Shown here: piece by piece, positions 42,926-53,057 of the stretch | Position numbering within the stretch: position 1 is the first letter of the stretch | How the letters are laid out: the number at the start of each line of letters is the position of its first letter | Assembly (NCBI GenBank): GCA_028279875.1 | Contig: JANQMU010000019.1 | Coordinates: 51,373 to 115,372 of the forward strand | Source: Rhizobiaceae bacterium | Lineage (GTDB): Bacteria; Pseudomonadota; Alphaproteobacteria; Rhizobiales; Rhizobiaceae | DNA length: 64,000 nucleotides | Direction of reading: 5' to 3' | Notes under the pieces: model-generated | Told to the model about the DNA's origin: nothing | Database searches by the model: none | What the model saw: only the letters and a program-made list of their open reading frames with translations | Made by a program: the position numbers and the translations under genes

Positions 42926-43944
42926 CCGGGCGCACGCGAACCCTGGCGGTGATCGGCACGCGGCTAGTCAATGCGGTGATCGTGCTCTTGGTGCTGTCGG
43001 TCATCATCTTCGCCTTCATGCGGGCCATTCCGGGCGACCCGGTGCTCAACCTCCTGGGCGAAGAGGAAACCACGCAGGCGCAGTATGATGCGCTGCGCAC
43101 GCAGCTCGGTCTCGATCGACCATTCTACGTTCAATATCTGAGCTGGATCTCGCGGGTCGTGCAGGGCGATTTCGGCCAGAGCCTGCAAACCAACGAGCCG
43201 GTGCTGCCGGTGATCTGGGAAAAGCTCAAGGCGACCATCGAACTGGCGTTCTTTTCCGTTCTCCTGGGGACGATCATCGGCGTATCGGCGGGAACTATCT
43301 CGGCAGTGCGGCGCGATTCCATCTTCGATTCCGCGGCCATGCTGATCAGCCTGATGGGCATCTCCATGCCGGTGTTCTGGATGGGAATCCTGCTGATTAT
43401 CGTTTTTTCGGTCGGCCTCGACCTGCTGCCGGTCAGCGGCATGATCAGCTTCAGCACGATCATCACGCCGGTGACCGGTTTTCCATTGCTCGATGCCATC
43501 CTGACCGGCAACTGGGCGGCCGTGAAGGACCTGCTGGCGCATCTGATCCTGCCGGCCATCACCTTGGGACTGACACCGGCGGCGCTGATTGCCCGAACGA
43601 CGCGGGCGAGCATGCTGGAGGTGATCAACGAAGATTACGTCAAGGCCGGGCTTGCCCGCGGCCTGACCTTCAACCAGACCCTGTGGCGCCATGTGATGCG
43701 CAACGCCATGATCCCGGTGGTTACCGTGATCGGGCTTGAGATCGGCGTCTATCTGGGCGGCTCGATCGTGACGGAGACCGTGTTCTCCTGGCCCGGCCTC
43801 GGCCGGTACATGATCGATGCCATCTATTCCAACGACTATCCCGTGGTGCAGGGTGCCGTGCTGATCTACGCGTCCATCGTGGTGCTGGTCAGCCTGGTGG
43901 TAGACCTGACCTATTCGGCGCTCGATCCGCGGGTCAAAATCTGA
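42922..43944 (+). CDS. Peptide ABC transporter permease (DppB type)
   Basis: A 340-residue inner-membrane permease with six helices. The DppB signature is FMRAIPGDPVLNLLGE after helix 1 and the EAA loop is NEDYVKAGLARGLTFNQTLW. The end DLTYSALDPRVKI is typical. It pairs with the DppC encoded on the left arm, because no other DppC is present on this arm. Its presence here and DppC's absence show that the transporter was split during rearrangement of an ancestral operon, or that the arms are co-regulated as a unit. Confidence 0.92.
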   Translation: MTGRTRTLAVIGTRLVNAVIVLLVLSVIIFAFMRAIPGDPVLNLLGEEETTQAQYDALRTQLGLDRPFYVQYLSWISRVVQGDFGQSLQTNEPVLPVIWEKLKATIELAFFSVLLGTIIGVSAGTISAVRRDSIFDSAAMLISLMGISMPVFWMGILLIIVFSVGLDLLPVSGMISFSTIITPVTGFPLLDAILTGNWAAVKDLLAHLILPAITLGLTPAALIARTTRASMLEVINEDYVKAGLARGLTFNQTLWRHVMRNAMIPVVTVIGLEIGVYLGGSIVTETVFSWPGLGRYMIDAIYSNDYPVVQGAVLIYASIVVLVSLVVDLTYSALDPRVKI

Positions 43945-44008
43945 TCGCAACCAGGGCAGCCTGACCGCAGTTTGCTCTGGCTTCAAACCAAGACAAGGGA
44001 GACCGGTG

Positions 44009-45745
44009 ATGACACCGAATGAGGAATCCGTCCTGTCAACCATTTCGCTGGAGGAGCCCTGGTCGCTTGTCGAGACCTTTTCCACCATGCATCGCTGGAT
44101 GCCGGACGATGTCAACAAGGGCGCCGACGAGATCATCGCCCGGCTGCGCCGGCTCGCAATTCCGCACACCGTCCACGAGCCCGAAATCTACCTGTCGGTT
44201 CCGCTTTCCGCCTCGGTGGAGGTCGACGGGCAATCGGTCCGCGCCAAGCCGCCATCGATGAGCCTGCCGGTGCCCGACGGAGTGACGGGCGAACTCGTCT
44301 ATCTGGGCGCCAATGTGAAGAATCTGAGAAACTACACCCGGAATGCCGCCGACCTCTTTGCCGGCGGCGCGGACAATCTGGCGGACCGGCTGAAGGGCCG
44401 GATCCTGCTGACCGAGGGATTCGGCAATCCGGCACTGACCTCGATCGCCGAGGAGGCCGGGGCGCTGGGTCTCATCGTCATCAATCCGGGCAAGAACATC
44501 CATTGGGGCACCTGCACGACGATCTGGGGTACACCCGGGCTGGACGATCTTTCGCGAAAACCCAAGATACCGGTTCTGGCGGTCAACAACCCCGATGGTA
44601 AAATGCTGATCGAACGGGCAGCGGCCGGCCAGGCGGTGACGGTGCGCAGCGAATTGCTCGAGGGCTGGTTTGCCCAGAAGATCCCCGTGGTGCAGATTGA
44701 TGGAGCGGAAGACCCCGACCGTTTCGTTCTGGTGCATGGCCACTACGATAGCTGGGACGTCGGCGTCGGCGACAATGCGACCGGCGATGCGACCATGCTG
44801 GAGCTCGCCCGGGTGCTGCATGAGAACCGCGGAGAACTGCGCCGGTCGGTGCGGATTGCCTGGTGGCCGGGCCATTCGACCGGCCGCTACGCCGGATCGA
44901 CCTGGTATGCCGATACCTTTGCCATGGATATCGAGGACAATTGCGTTGCTTCGGTGAACTGCGACAGTCCTGGCTGCCGCTGGGCGACGAGCTATCACAA
45001 GACGACCTGCATGGCGGAGATGAAGACGCATGTGACGTCGGTCATCGAGGAGATCGCCGGCCAGACACCGGACTGGATCCGGCCGAAGCGGGCGGGCGAC
45101 CATTCATTCTACAATATCGGCCTGCCGACCTATTTCAGCCTGTCATCGACCATGCCGGACGATCTGCGGGCCGAGAAGGGCTATTACGAAGTGTCCGGCT
45201 GCGGTGGCAACATCGCCTGGCACACGGAGGACGATAAGTTGGAGATCGCCGACCGCGACGTGTTGTTGACCGATATCCGGATCTATACGCTGGCCGTTCT
45301 GCGGCACGCGGCCGCTCCGGTCCTGCCGATGGACTGGCGGGCCACGGCAACGGAATTCGCCGATACCGTGGCACGGTATCAGGCGGCCGCCGGCGAGACC
45401 TTCGACCTGACCGCCGCCCGGGATGCCACCGGACGGCTGGCCGAAGCGCTTGACAGGTTCCACGCGGCAGTCGAGGCGGGCGGGCTGGCGGCGGCCACGG
45501 CCAATGACGCGCTGGTCCGGCTCGGGCGGGTGCTGGTCCCGGTCAATTTCGCGCGCCAGCCGCGTTTCGCCCAGGACCCGGCCTATGTCTGTCCGCCGCT
45601 TCCCATGCTGGCGCCAGCAATGGAGATCGCCGACCTTCCGGCGGACCGGCTTGGCTTTGCCAGGACCCAGTTGGTGCGCGGCCAAAACCAGTATCTCGCC
45701 GCGCTGGCGCAGGCGCGGCGCATCATTGAGGAGGCCCTGTCATGA
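44009..45745 (+). CDS. M28-family peptidase homologue 2 with altered active site
   Basis: A 578-residue paralogue of the peptidase homologue on the left arm. Metal ligands His245 (VHGHYDSW), Asp255 (GVGDNATG), Asp319 (NCDSPG) and His405 (AWHTEDD) are present. As in the paralogue the Glu-Glu dyad is absent and the site reads WWPGHSTGRYAGSTWY. A PA-like domain occupies about 90-220. No signal peptide. The ATG at 44009 (AGGGAGA upstream) is preferred to the GTG one codon before. It overlaps the racemase 2 start by 4 bp. Two distinct paralogues, each with a racemase, suggest two related substrates or two successive steps. Confidence 0.85.
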   Translation: MTPNEESVLSTISLEEPWSLVETFSTMHRWMPDDVNKGADEIIARLRRLAIPHTVHEPEIYLSVPLSASVEVDGQSVRAKPPSMSLPVPDGVTGELVYLGANVKNLRNYTRNAADLFAGGADNLADRLKGRILLTEGFGNPALTSIAEEAGALGLIVINPGKNIHWGTCTTIWGTPGLDDLSRKPKIPVLAVNNPDGKMLIERAAAGQAVTVRSELLEGWFAQKIPVVQIDGAEDPDRFVLVHGHYDSWDVGVGDNATGDATMLELARVLHENRGELRRSVRIAWWPGHSTGRYAGSTWYADTFAMDIEDNCVASVNCDSPGCRWATSYHKTTCMAEMKTHVTSVIEEIAGQTPDWIRPKRAGDHSFYNIGLPTYFSLSSTMPDDLRAEKGYYEVSGCGGNIAWHTEDDKLEIADRDVLLTDIRIYTLAVLRHAAAPVLPMDWRATATEFADTVARYQAAAGETFDLTAARDATGRLAEALDRFHAAVEAGGLAAATANDALVRLGRVLVPVNFARQPRFAQDPAYVCPPLPMLAPAMEIADLPADRLGFARTQLVRGQNQYLAALAQARRIIEEALS

Positions 45746-46476
45746 CGATCCGCATCCGCTATCAGTTCGCCACCGCCAAGCATCTGAGCGAAGTCGGCAT
45801 GGCCGAGGTCGAACGGCGCCAGGCGCGTCTCGACGCATGGATCGGCCCCGGGGCGACGGCCGAGATCGGGTTGCCGCAATCGGGTCCGGCATCGGTGGAA
45901 AGCCGTACCGACGCGGCACTGACCGTTCCCGAACTGCTGCGCAATGCGATGCAGGCCGAGCGCGACGGTTTCGATGCACTGATCGTCAGCTGCTTCTCCG
46001 ACCCCGGCATGGATGCCGCCCGCGAACTGGTTTCCATCCCGGTGCTGGGTTCCGGCATCTGCGCGATGCATGTCGCGGCCCTTTTGGGCGGGCGCTTCTC
46101 GATCATGGCGCCGGGCAAGGGCGGCGGCTCCAAGGCCTATGAGAATCCGCGGAAATACGGCTTTCACGACAGCTATGCCTCGACACGGGGCGTTGGCCTG
46201 TCGGTGATGGATCTCGCCAAGGACCGGGACGGCGCGGTCTCCCGGATCGCCGAGATCGGCCGCCGCGCGGTCGATGAGGACGGCGCCGACACACTGATCC
46301 TGGGCTGCATGAGCATGGCGTTCCACGACATCACCGAGGAGCTTTCGGAGCGTATCGGCGCGCCGGTCGTCAATCCAGTGCCGGCCAGCCTGGGACTTGC
46401 CGAGAGCCTGGTCCGCGCCGACCTTAGCCACAGCCGCATCGCCTATCCGCCGCCGCCGCAGATCAATCTGGACTGA
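45742..46476 (+). CDS. Asp/Glu/hydantoin racemase-family protein 2
   Basis: A 244-residue superfamily member with catalytic Cys84 (ALIVSCFSDPGMDAAR) and Cys189 (TLILGCMSMAFH). It resembles racemase 1 in fold and Cys spacing, yet much of the remaining sequence differs, so the two are not a recent duplication. The start codon overlaps the stop of the M28 homologue (ATGA), meaning coupled translation. The last gene of the right arm; it is convergent with the GNAT toxin gene 14 bp away. The same substrate uncertainty as for racemase 1 applies; maleate isomerase-like or allantoin racemase-like activities are alternatives. Confidence 0.85.
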   Translation: MTIRIRYQFATAKHLSEVGMAEVERRQARLDAWIGPGATAEIGLPQSGPASVESRTDAALTVPELLRNAMQAERDGFDALIVSCFSDPGMDAARELVSIPVLGSGICAMHVAALLGGRFSIMAPGKGGGSKAYENPRKYGFHDSYASTRGVGLSVMDLAKDRDGAVSRIAEIGRRAVDEDGADTLILGCMSMAFHDITEELSERIGAPVVNPVPASLGLAESLVRADLSHSRIAYPPPPQINLD

Positions 46477-46490
46477 ATCTGCAGGAGCCG

Positions 46491-47027
46491 TTACCGGGAT
46501 GTGATAGCCGCGATCACGGTTTCAATGGGCAGAAACAGGGTTCGGCTGTCCGCCGGATATTCGATGAACTCGGCGCAATTCAGATAGAAGTGTCTGGCAG
46601 CCTCGTCCTTGGCGTGAACGAGCACAGCGCCGATTCCAATGGTTTGTGAAGCGACGGCTATGCGGTGCAGGGCATCGGCCAGGATGTCGGCGCCCAATCC
46701 CCTGCCGGAATGTGCGCGGCTGACCGCGAGCCGCCCGATCACCGAGACCGGGATCGTGTCGGGCGCATTGCGCCGCAGCTTGGCAGGGGCTGCTGCCCGT
46801 TCGACCGCTCCCGCGGAGACACAATAATAGGCGATGACACGGTTATCCTCGCAGACAACATAGGTTCGCGAGAACCGGCTTTCGTTTTTCAGGGCGCGAT
46901 GGCGCAGCCACTCGTCGAGCACCGGCTCGCCGCAGGAGAATATCGACACATCGTGCTCAGCCGTCAGTGGAACGGGGGCCGACCGTCGCGGGTCCGGGCG
47001 CTCCCCCTCGTCTTCTATTTCCGCCAT
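46491..47027 (-). CDS. GNAT-family toxin of a type II toxin-antitoxin pair (TacT-like)
   Basis: A 178-residue GNAT acetyltransferase with the TacT/AtaT pattern: FSCGEPVLDEWLRHRALKNE near the N-terminus, YVVCEDNRVIAYYCVSAGAV, acetyl-CoA loop RLAVSRAHSGRGLGADIL and the C-terminal Tyr in HFYLNCAEFIEYP. Such toxins acetylate the amino group of charged aminoacyl-tRNA and stop translation. It overlaps the DUF1778 antitoxin gene by 13 bp, in the usual antitoxin-first order. The ATG at 47027 gives a slightly long N-terminus with acidic residues (EIEDEGERPD) but no other start is evident. Confidence 0.92.
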   Translation of the reverse strand: MAEIEDEGERPDPRRSAPVPLTAEHDVSIFSCGEPVLDEWLRHRALKNESRFSRTYVVCEDNRVIAYYCVSAGAVERAAAPAKLRRNAPDTIPVSVIGRLAVSRAHSGRGLGADILADALHRIAVASQTIGIGAVLVHAKDEAARHFYLNCAEFIEYPADSRTLFLPIETVIAAITSR

Positions 47028-47338
47028 GCCGGCGTTCGGCGCAGCAGGGATTTCAGTTTCGGGCCGGGCGCGGGCGGATTGTCGAGCGCACGCGTGAAGG
47101 CATCGTATTGCTCGGGGTCCAGCTCGAAGAGCTGCTGGTCGAGAAGAACGTCGATTGCCTGACGTCGAGCGCTTTCAATCATGAACTCGGTGCGCGTCTT
47201 GCCGAGGATCGCAGCAGCGTCATCGATGAGTTGGCGGGTCTTTCGTTCAATGCGCAGATTTATGCTGCCCCTGACCTCTCCTGCTGGAGCGCGTTCGGCG
47301 GCGGCCTCCTTCAACGATGGGATATCTTCTTTTGACAT
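47015..47338 (-). CDS. DUF1778-family antitoxin (TacA-like)
   Basis: A 107-residue protein: an N-terminal ribbon-helix-helix (INLRIERKTRQLIDDAAAIL then GKTRTEFMIESARRQA) for DNA binding and a C-terminal tail (LKSLLRRTPAWRK) that blocks the GNAT toxin. A preceding stretch of ~23 acidic and Ala-rich residues (KEDIPSLKEAAAERAP) is longer than in many relatives. The start at 47338 is chosen because it coincides with the expected transcription start of a strong promoter; there is no ribosome-binding site, so the mRNA may be leaderless. The operon is antitoxin then toxin, normally autorepressed by the complex. Confidence 0.9.
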   Translation of the reverse strand: MSKEDIPSLKEAAAERAPAGEVRGSINLRIERKTRQLIDDAAAILGKTRTEFMIESARRQAIDVLLDQQLFELDPEQYDAFTRALDNPPAPGPKLKSLLRRTPAWRK

Positions 47339-47344
47339 TGGCAC

Positions 47345-47373
47345 ACTATGGAAACCTGTAACTACATTGTCAA
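47345..47373 (-). promoter_or_regulatory. Promoter of the toxin-antitoxin operon, probably leaderless
   Basis: On the minus strand, TTGACA (complement of 47368-47373) is a perfect -35; after 17 bp comes CATAGT (complement of 47345-47350). A start site about 7 nt downstream of the -10 falls on the antitoxin ATG (47338). The spacer holds the small dyad TGTA-GT-TACA, a possible operator. Confidence 0.6.
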
Positions 47374-47436
47374 TACAAGTGAAGCGATTGCGTTTGGATG
47401 CAGCCGCGTCCGGAGCCATTGCCCAGAATGGATGAT

Positions 47437-47802
47437 TCAACGCCGGGTGTCCTGCCCGTGTTTCAGCCAGATCTCGTGGACCTGATCCCAGCCGGGCGGT
47501 TCGGGTGTTTCATATCCGAAAGTCTTGCCGGATCCGACTGACGGGAAGGCGCGGATGGCGCGGCGATGGGCGCCGCGATAGAGAAAGCGGCGCATGGCCG
47601 TCTCGTTCTCCCAGATGGTCAAAGTGTGATGCACGCCGTTGATCGTCTGCGCCGATGCGCCGAGATTTCCCGGCGCGCGTCTGGCCTGCGCCATGGAAGC
47701 CGTGGCATGGAACCAGAACCGGAAAAACTGCAGCGGGCTCTTCATGCGCAGGCCGGTAATCGACACGTATCGCGTCTTGGCCGAAGGCCGGTCCGCGGCC
47801 AT
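47437..47802 (-). CDS. DUF3291/monooxygenase-like small protein (CrtA/ABM-like)
   Basis: A 121-residue protein resembling the spheroidene-monooxygenase/ABM-like family often labelled DUF3291. Typical stretches are SITGLRMKSPLQFFRFWFH, SMAQARRAPGNLGASAQTIN, GVHHTLTIWENETAMRRFLY and GKTFGYETPEPPGWDQVHEI. The family has a ferredoxin-like alpha/beta-barrel half; catalysis is not established. ATG 47802 is preferred because GGAG lies 7 nt upstream; the frame opens to a TTG at 47820. It is a stand-alone gene between the toxin-antitoxin pair and the ABC cluster. Confidence 0.75.
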   Translation of the reverse strand: MAADRPSAKTRYVSITGLRMKSPLQFFRFWFHATASMAQARRAPGNLGASAQTINGVHHTLTIWENETAMRRFLYRGAHRRAIRAFPSVGSGKTFGYETPEPPGWDQVHEIWLKHGQDTRR

Positions 47803-47906
47803 GAATGTCTCCAGTTGCAACGGGCTTCCGCAGACAATACGCGGTGCCGCGTTTACCGGATCAATGGCGGTTTTCTAAAGTGCGGCCATCCTGATAGTCG
47901 CTTCCG

Positions 47907-49640
<1,734 letters not shown>

Positions 49641-49659
49641 CTCTTGTCCTCTTCCAGTC

Positions 49660-50490
49660 TCAGGTGAAGGGGTCCATGGGCGGCGTCCATCGGGTGGCGC
49701 GCGGGGTGAGGCGCAGCTCGAAGGGATCGTCGCCGAGGACCCGCCAGTGAACGGTATCAGTGAGTTCCATCAGGCCGAATGCGCCGGCCGGTTCGCCGCC
49801 GGTGGTGAAACTCTCGGTCAATGACTGCTGGGTCAGATGGGTGATGCCGTCGACCGGCGTCACGGTATTCCAGTGCACATGTCCGGCGAGGCAAACAACC
49901 GGCTGGCGTGCCTGCGCCAGCGCCGCGCGGGAACGGGCGGCCTGCGGATAGGTGCTGTATTGCGGGTTGCGCTCGAAATAATAATTGCCGGTCTGGGCAT
50001 GGCCGGACAACGGCACATGGCTGACCACCAGGGTCGGCCGGTCGGTCGCCTGGGCCATGGCCGACAGCCACAGAAGATCGGGCTCGGGCAGGTTGAAGCC
50101 GCGGCGGGCCTCGTCACGGCAGATCTTCGCATCGGCGCGCCACAGCGCAATGCGCCAGTCACCGAGATCAAGCGTTTCGTTGCCGAGCGGCTGGCCGAGG
50201 ATATCGCTGTTATCGGCCACCGAAAGATGATCGCGGTCGTGATTGCCGCAGATATGGTGGACCGGAACGTCGATGGCCCTGAAGGCCTCGGCCACCTCGG
50301 CCTGCAGCCGCAGATCGGTATCGCGGTCGATATCGGAAATCCGGTCGCCAAGATCGAGCACGAGATCGGGCCTGGCATCGGCGACGAAGCGGGTGAACTC
50401 CTCCATCAGGTCCAGCGCTGCGTCGCCGCGCTTGGTGTGGGACGGCGCGCCGTGGTGGATGTCCGAGACGATGGCGATGCGTGGCGGCAT
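49660..50490 (-). CDS. Metallophosphoesterase
   Basis: A 276-residue calcineurin-type phosphoesterase. All five metal-site motifs are present: Asp10-x-His12 (SDIHHG), LGDRISD, GNHDRDH, VSHVPL and GHVHWN. No signal peptide, so it is cytoplasmic. It lies between the ABC ATPase and the binding protein in the same direction, so it probably acts on the imported compound; GpdQ/CpdA-like phosphodiesterase or phosphomonoesterase activity is likely. GGAG lies 7 nt before the ATG. A strong hairpin with a T tract separates it from the binding-protein gene, so it should be expressed below that gene. Confidence 0.88.
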   Translation of the reverse strand: MPPRIAIVSDIHHGAPSHTKRGDAALDLMEEFTRFVADARPDLVLDLGDRISDIDRDTDLRLQAEVAEAFRAIDVPVHHICGNHDRDHLSVADNSDILGQPLGNETLDLGDWRIALWRADAKICRDEARRGFNLPEPDLLWLSAMAQATDRPTLVVSHVPLSGHAQTGNYYFERNPQYSTYPQAARSRAALAQARQPVVCLAGHVHWNTVTPVDGITHLTQQSLTESFTTGGEPAGAFGLMELTDTVHWRVLGDDPFELRLTPRATRWTPPMDPFT

Positions 50491-50506
50491 GGTTAACTCC
50501 GTTCAC

Positions 50507-50535
50507 AAAAACGGCGCGCCCCGAAAGGCGCGCCG
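50507..50535 (-). terminator. Intrinsic terminator/attenuator after the binding-protein gene
   Basis: CGGCGCGCC (50512-50520) and GGCGCGCCG (50527-50535) form a perfect 9-bp stem with a 6-nt loop; on the minus strand five T residues follow (complement of 50507-50511). It is in the 55-bp gap after the binding-protein stop, where partial termination would make the binding protein the most abundant product. Confidence 0.75.
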
Positions 50536-50545
50536 CGGTAGGGTT

Positions 50546-52099
50546 CTAGCTGCCGCTGAACGAGATCGATCCGGCGCGGAAATCCAGCACGTAAGGGATG
50601 TGGCCGGGTTTCGGCGCCCAGTTGACGGTCTTGTTCATGCCCCAGCTCTCGAACGGACGGTAGAGTGGCAGGACCGGCGGATCCTCCTTGATCCGGTCCA
50701 TCAGCCTGGCATAGGCGGCGTTGCGATCGGCGACATCCTTGGAGAAACGGAACTTCTCCCACAGCGCGGCATAGTCCGCATCGGTGTTGAAGCGACCGGC
50801 ACCTTCCGACGGACCCTCGGGCGCCCACATGACACCGAAGGAGCCGAAGGGATCGGCGAAATACATCGGGTTGGACCAGGAGCGCGCCATCAGCTCCGGA
50901 TCGTTGCCGGTCCATTTGTCGGTGACGTTGAGCTTGCCGTTGATGCCGACGGCCTGCCACATCTCCATGATCGCCTGGGCGGCGAGAACGCCGTTGGTGT
51001 AGTAGACGGGGAAGGCATCGAAGACGATCTCGGCGCCGTCATAGGAGGATTCGGACAGCAGTTTCCTGGCTTTTTCCGGATCGTATTCGAAGGTGGTGAG
51101 CTGCGGCTGATGCAGGGCGCCCATTTCCTTCATCGTGTGCGTCGAGGGCACGATCGCCTTGCCGAGCCACAGCGCCTCGTTGAGCGTGTCGCGGTCGATC
51201 GCCAGGCTCATCGCCTGACGGATCTTCGGATCCTTCAGTTCCGGATGGTTGACATTCATGATCATGACGTGGAAGAGCGCCGTCGCGGAACCCTCGGTCT
51301 TGAGATTGGGATCGGCATTGATCAGGTCGAGCTGATCGGGCGCGATATTGGTGGCGATGTCGATCTCGCCGGTTTTCAGCGCCGTGATCCGGGAGGCGGT
51401 TTCCGGAATGCGCGTGACGGTGGCCATTTCGAGCGGCGCCGGCTCGCCCCAGAAATCAGCAAAGCGCTTGTAGACCACCTGTTCGCCCGGCTTGAATTCG
51501 GCGACGGCGTAGGGTCCGGTGCCGACCGGGGCCAGCGAAAAGGCTTCATAGTCGCCGTCTTCAGCCACCTTGGGATCGCCGGACAGCGCCTTGGTGTATT
51601 TTTCGGGGATGATCATGACCTGCTGCAGATTGAGCAGGGTTTCCCACAACGGCTCCTCGCGATGGACATGGACGCGAACCGTGTGGTCATCGACCTTGAC
51701 GGCTTCCTTGAAATTGCCGAGGCGGTCCTTGGAGCGCACGACATAGGGCGGAAAGGTGGCCTGATACATGCGGTTGAGGGAAAAGACGACGTCGTCGGCG
51801 GTCATGTCGTCGCCATTGTGGAACTTGACGCCTTCGCGCAGCTTCAGTTCCATCACGGTCGGTTCGACCAGTTTCCATTCGGTGGCCAGCGCCGGGCGCC
51901 ATTCGGCGTCGAGCTTGTCATGGTTCTTGCCGATCAGCGTGTCGAAGGTGTTGTAGTAGAATTGCGAGCCGACATTGGAATGATCGCGGCCGGGATCGAG
52001 ATAATCGGATACGTTGGCGGCGCCGACCGTGACCTGCTGGGCGAGGGCCCCGGTGGCCACCAGTGTGGCGATGGCGGTGGATAGGAGCAGTTTATGCAT
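50546..52099 (-). CDS. Family-5 substrate-binding protein of the phospho-compound importer
   Basis: A 517-residue periplasmic binding protein with a signal peptide (MHKLLLSTAIATLVATGALA). Family-5 signature MELKLREGVKFHNGDDMTAD, then YDPEKARKLLSESS near residue 335. The protein is clearly distinct from the one in the peptide cluster, so the two systems take different ligands. GGAG lies 7 nt before the ATG. It follows dppC by 63 bp. The context of two phosphatase-type enzymes suggests a phosphorylated sugar, phosphodiester or peptide-like ligand, as with agrocinopine-type systems; this is inference. Confidence 0.92.
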   Translation of the reverse strand: MHKLLLSTAIATLVATGALAQQVTVGAANVSDYLDPGRDHSNVGSQFYYNTFDTLIGKNHDKLDAEWRPALATEWKLVEPTVMELKLREGVKFHNGDDMTADDVVFSLNRMYQATFPPYVVRSKDRLGNFKEAVKVDDHTVRVHVHREEPLWETLLNLQQVMIIPEKYTKALSGDPKVAEDGDYEAFSLAPVGTGPYAVAEFKPGEQVVYKRFADFWGEPAPLEMATVTRIPETASRITALKTGEIDIATNIAPDQLDLINADPNLKTEGSATALFHVMIMNVNHPELKDPKIRQAMSLAIDRDTLNEALWLGKAIVPSTHTMKEMGALHQPQLTTFEYDPEKARKLLSESSYDGAEIVFDAFPVYYTNGVLAAQAIMEMWQAVGINGKLNVTDKWTGNDPELMARSWSNPMYFADPFGSFGVMWAPEGPSEGAGRFNTDADYAALWEKFRFSKDVADRNAAYARLMDRIKEDPPVLPLYRPFESWGMNKTVNWAPKPGHIPYVLDFRAGSISFSGS

Positions 52100-52162
52100 G
52101 GCTTGTCTCCGTGTTGCTTCCAGTTGCTTGAGGGTGGACGGGCGTTTTGCCTCTTGTGAAAT

Positions 52163-53053
52163 TCATCGTTCGCGCAGCCGCACATCGGCGCGGTCGCGCA
52201 GCCAGTCGCCGAGGATCTGGACGGCAAAGGTGATCAGGACGATCATCATCGCCGGGGCGATGACGATCCACGGGGCCGTCGGCATGTAGTCGCGGCCGAA
52301 GCCGACCATCGATCCGAGCGTCGCCGTCGGCGGTTGCACGCCGAGGCCGAGAAAGGACAGGGTCGATTCCAGGATGACGATGTTCGATACCGACAGGGTG
52401 AACTGCACCACCAGCGGCGAGACGATGTTCGGCAGGATGTGGCGCAGGGCGATATAGCGCGGGGAGCCGCCCGAGGCGCGGGCGGCCTCGATAAAGGGCA
52501 GTTCGGTGATCTTGCGCACCTCGCCGCGCACGATCCGTGCATATTGCTCCCAGCCGTAAATGCCGAGAACGAAGACGAGGACCTGGATGTTCGATCCGAA
52601 GACGGCCAGAACCAGCAGGGCGATCAGGGTGAACGGCACGGCGATCTGGATGTCCACGGTGGCCATGATCACATCTTCGGCCCAGCCGCGGCGCAGGCCG
52701 GCCATGAGCCCCAGGAAGCCGCCGAGGACGAGGCCGATACAGGCGCCGGCCATGGCCAGCGACAGGGTCAGGCGCAGGCCGTAAAGGCTGCGCGACAGGA
52801 CATCGCGGCCGAGCTCATCGGTGCCGAAATAATGGCCTTCCTTGTAGCGCTCGAAGCCGATCGGCGGGCGCAGGCGCGAAATCAGGCTCTGGTCCAGCGG
52901 ATCGAAGGGGGCGACAAGCGGCGCCAGCAGGGCAAGGCTGAACAGGGAGGCGGCGACGACCAGAGCCACCTTCTCGATGATATTGGCTGATGCCCACAGA
53001 CGGGCCGGCGCGGAAGCAAAACCTGTCGGTCGCGTGTGGCTGGCAAAGGTCAT
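52163..53053 (-). CDS. ABC importer permease (DppC type) of the phospho-compound system
   Basis: A 296-residue permease with six helices. OppC-type motifs are APFDPLDQSLISRLRPP, GTDELGRDVLSRSLYGLR and the EAA loop IEAARASGGSPRYIALRHIL. The start at 53053 (MTFASHTR) with AGAGGATA 8 nt upstream lies 4 bp after the dppB stop and is preferred to the upstream Met. The C-terminal part GDWLRDRADVRLRER is typical. It pairs with the DppB immediately upstream and the fused ATPase downstream. Confidence 0.92.
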   Translation of the reverse strand: MTFASHTRPTGFASAPARLWASANIIEKVALVVAASLFSLALLAPLVAPFDPLDQSLISRLRPPIGFERYKEGHYFGTDELGRDVLSRSLYGLRLTLSLAMAGACIGLVLGGFLGLMAGLRRGWAEDVIMATVDIQIAVPFTLIALLVLAVFGSNIQVLVFVLGIYGWEQYARIVRGEVRKITELPFIEAARASGGSPRYIALRHILPNIVSPLVVQFTLSVSNIVILESTLSFLGLGVQPPTATLGSMVGFGRDYMPTAPWIVIAPAMMIVLITFAVQILGDWLRDRADVRLRER

Positions 53054-53057
53054 CGCG

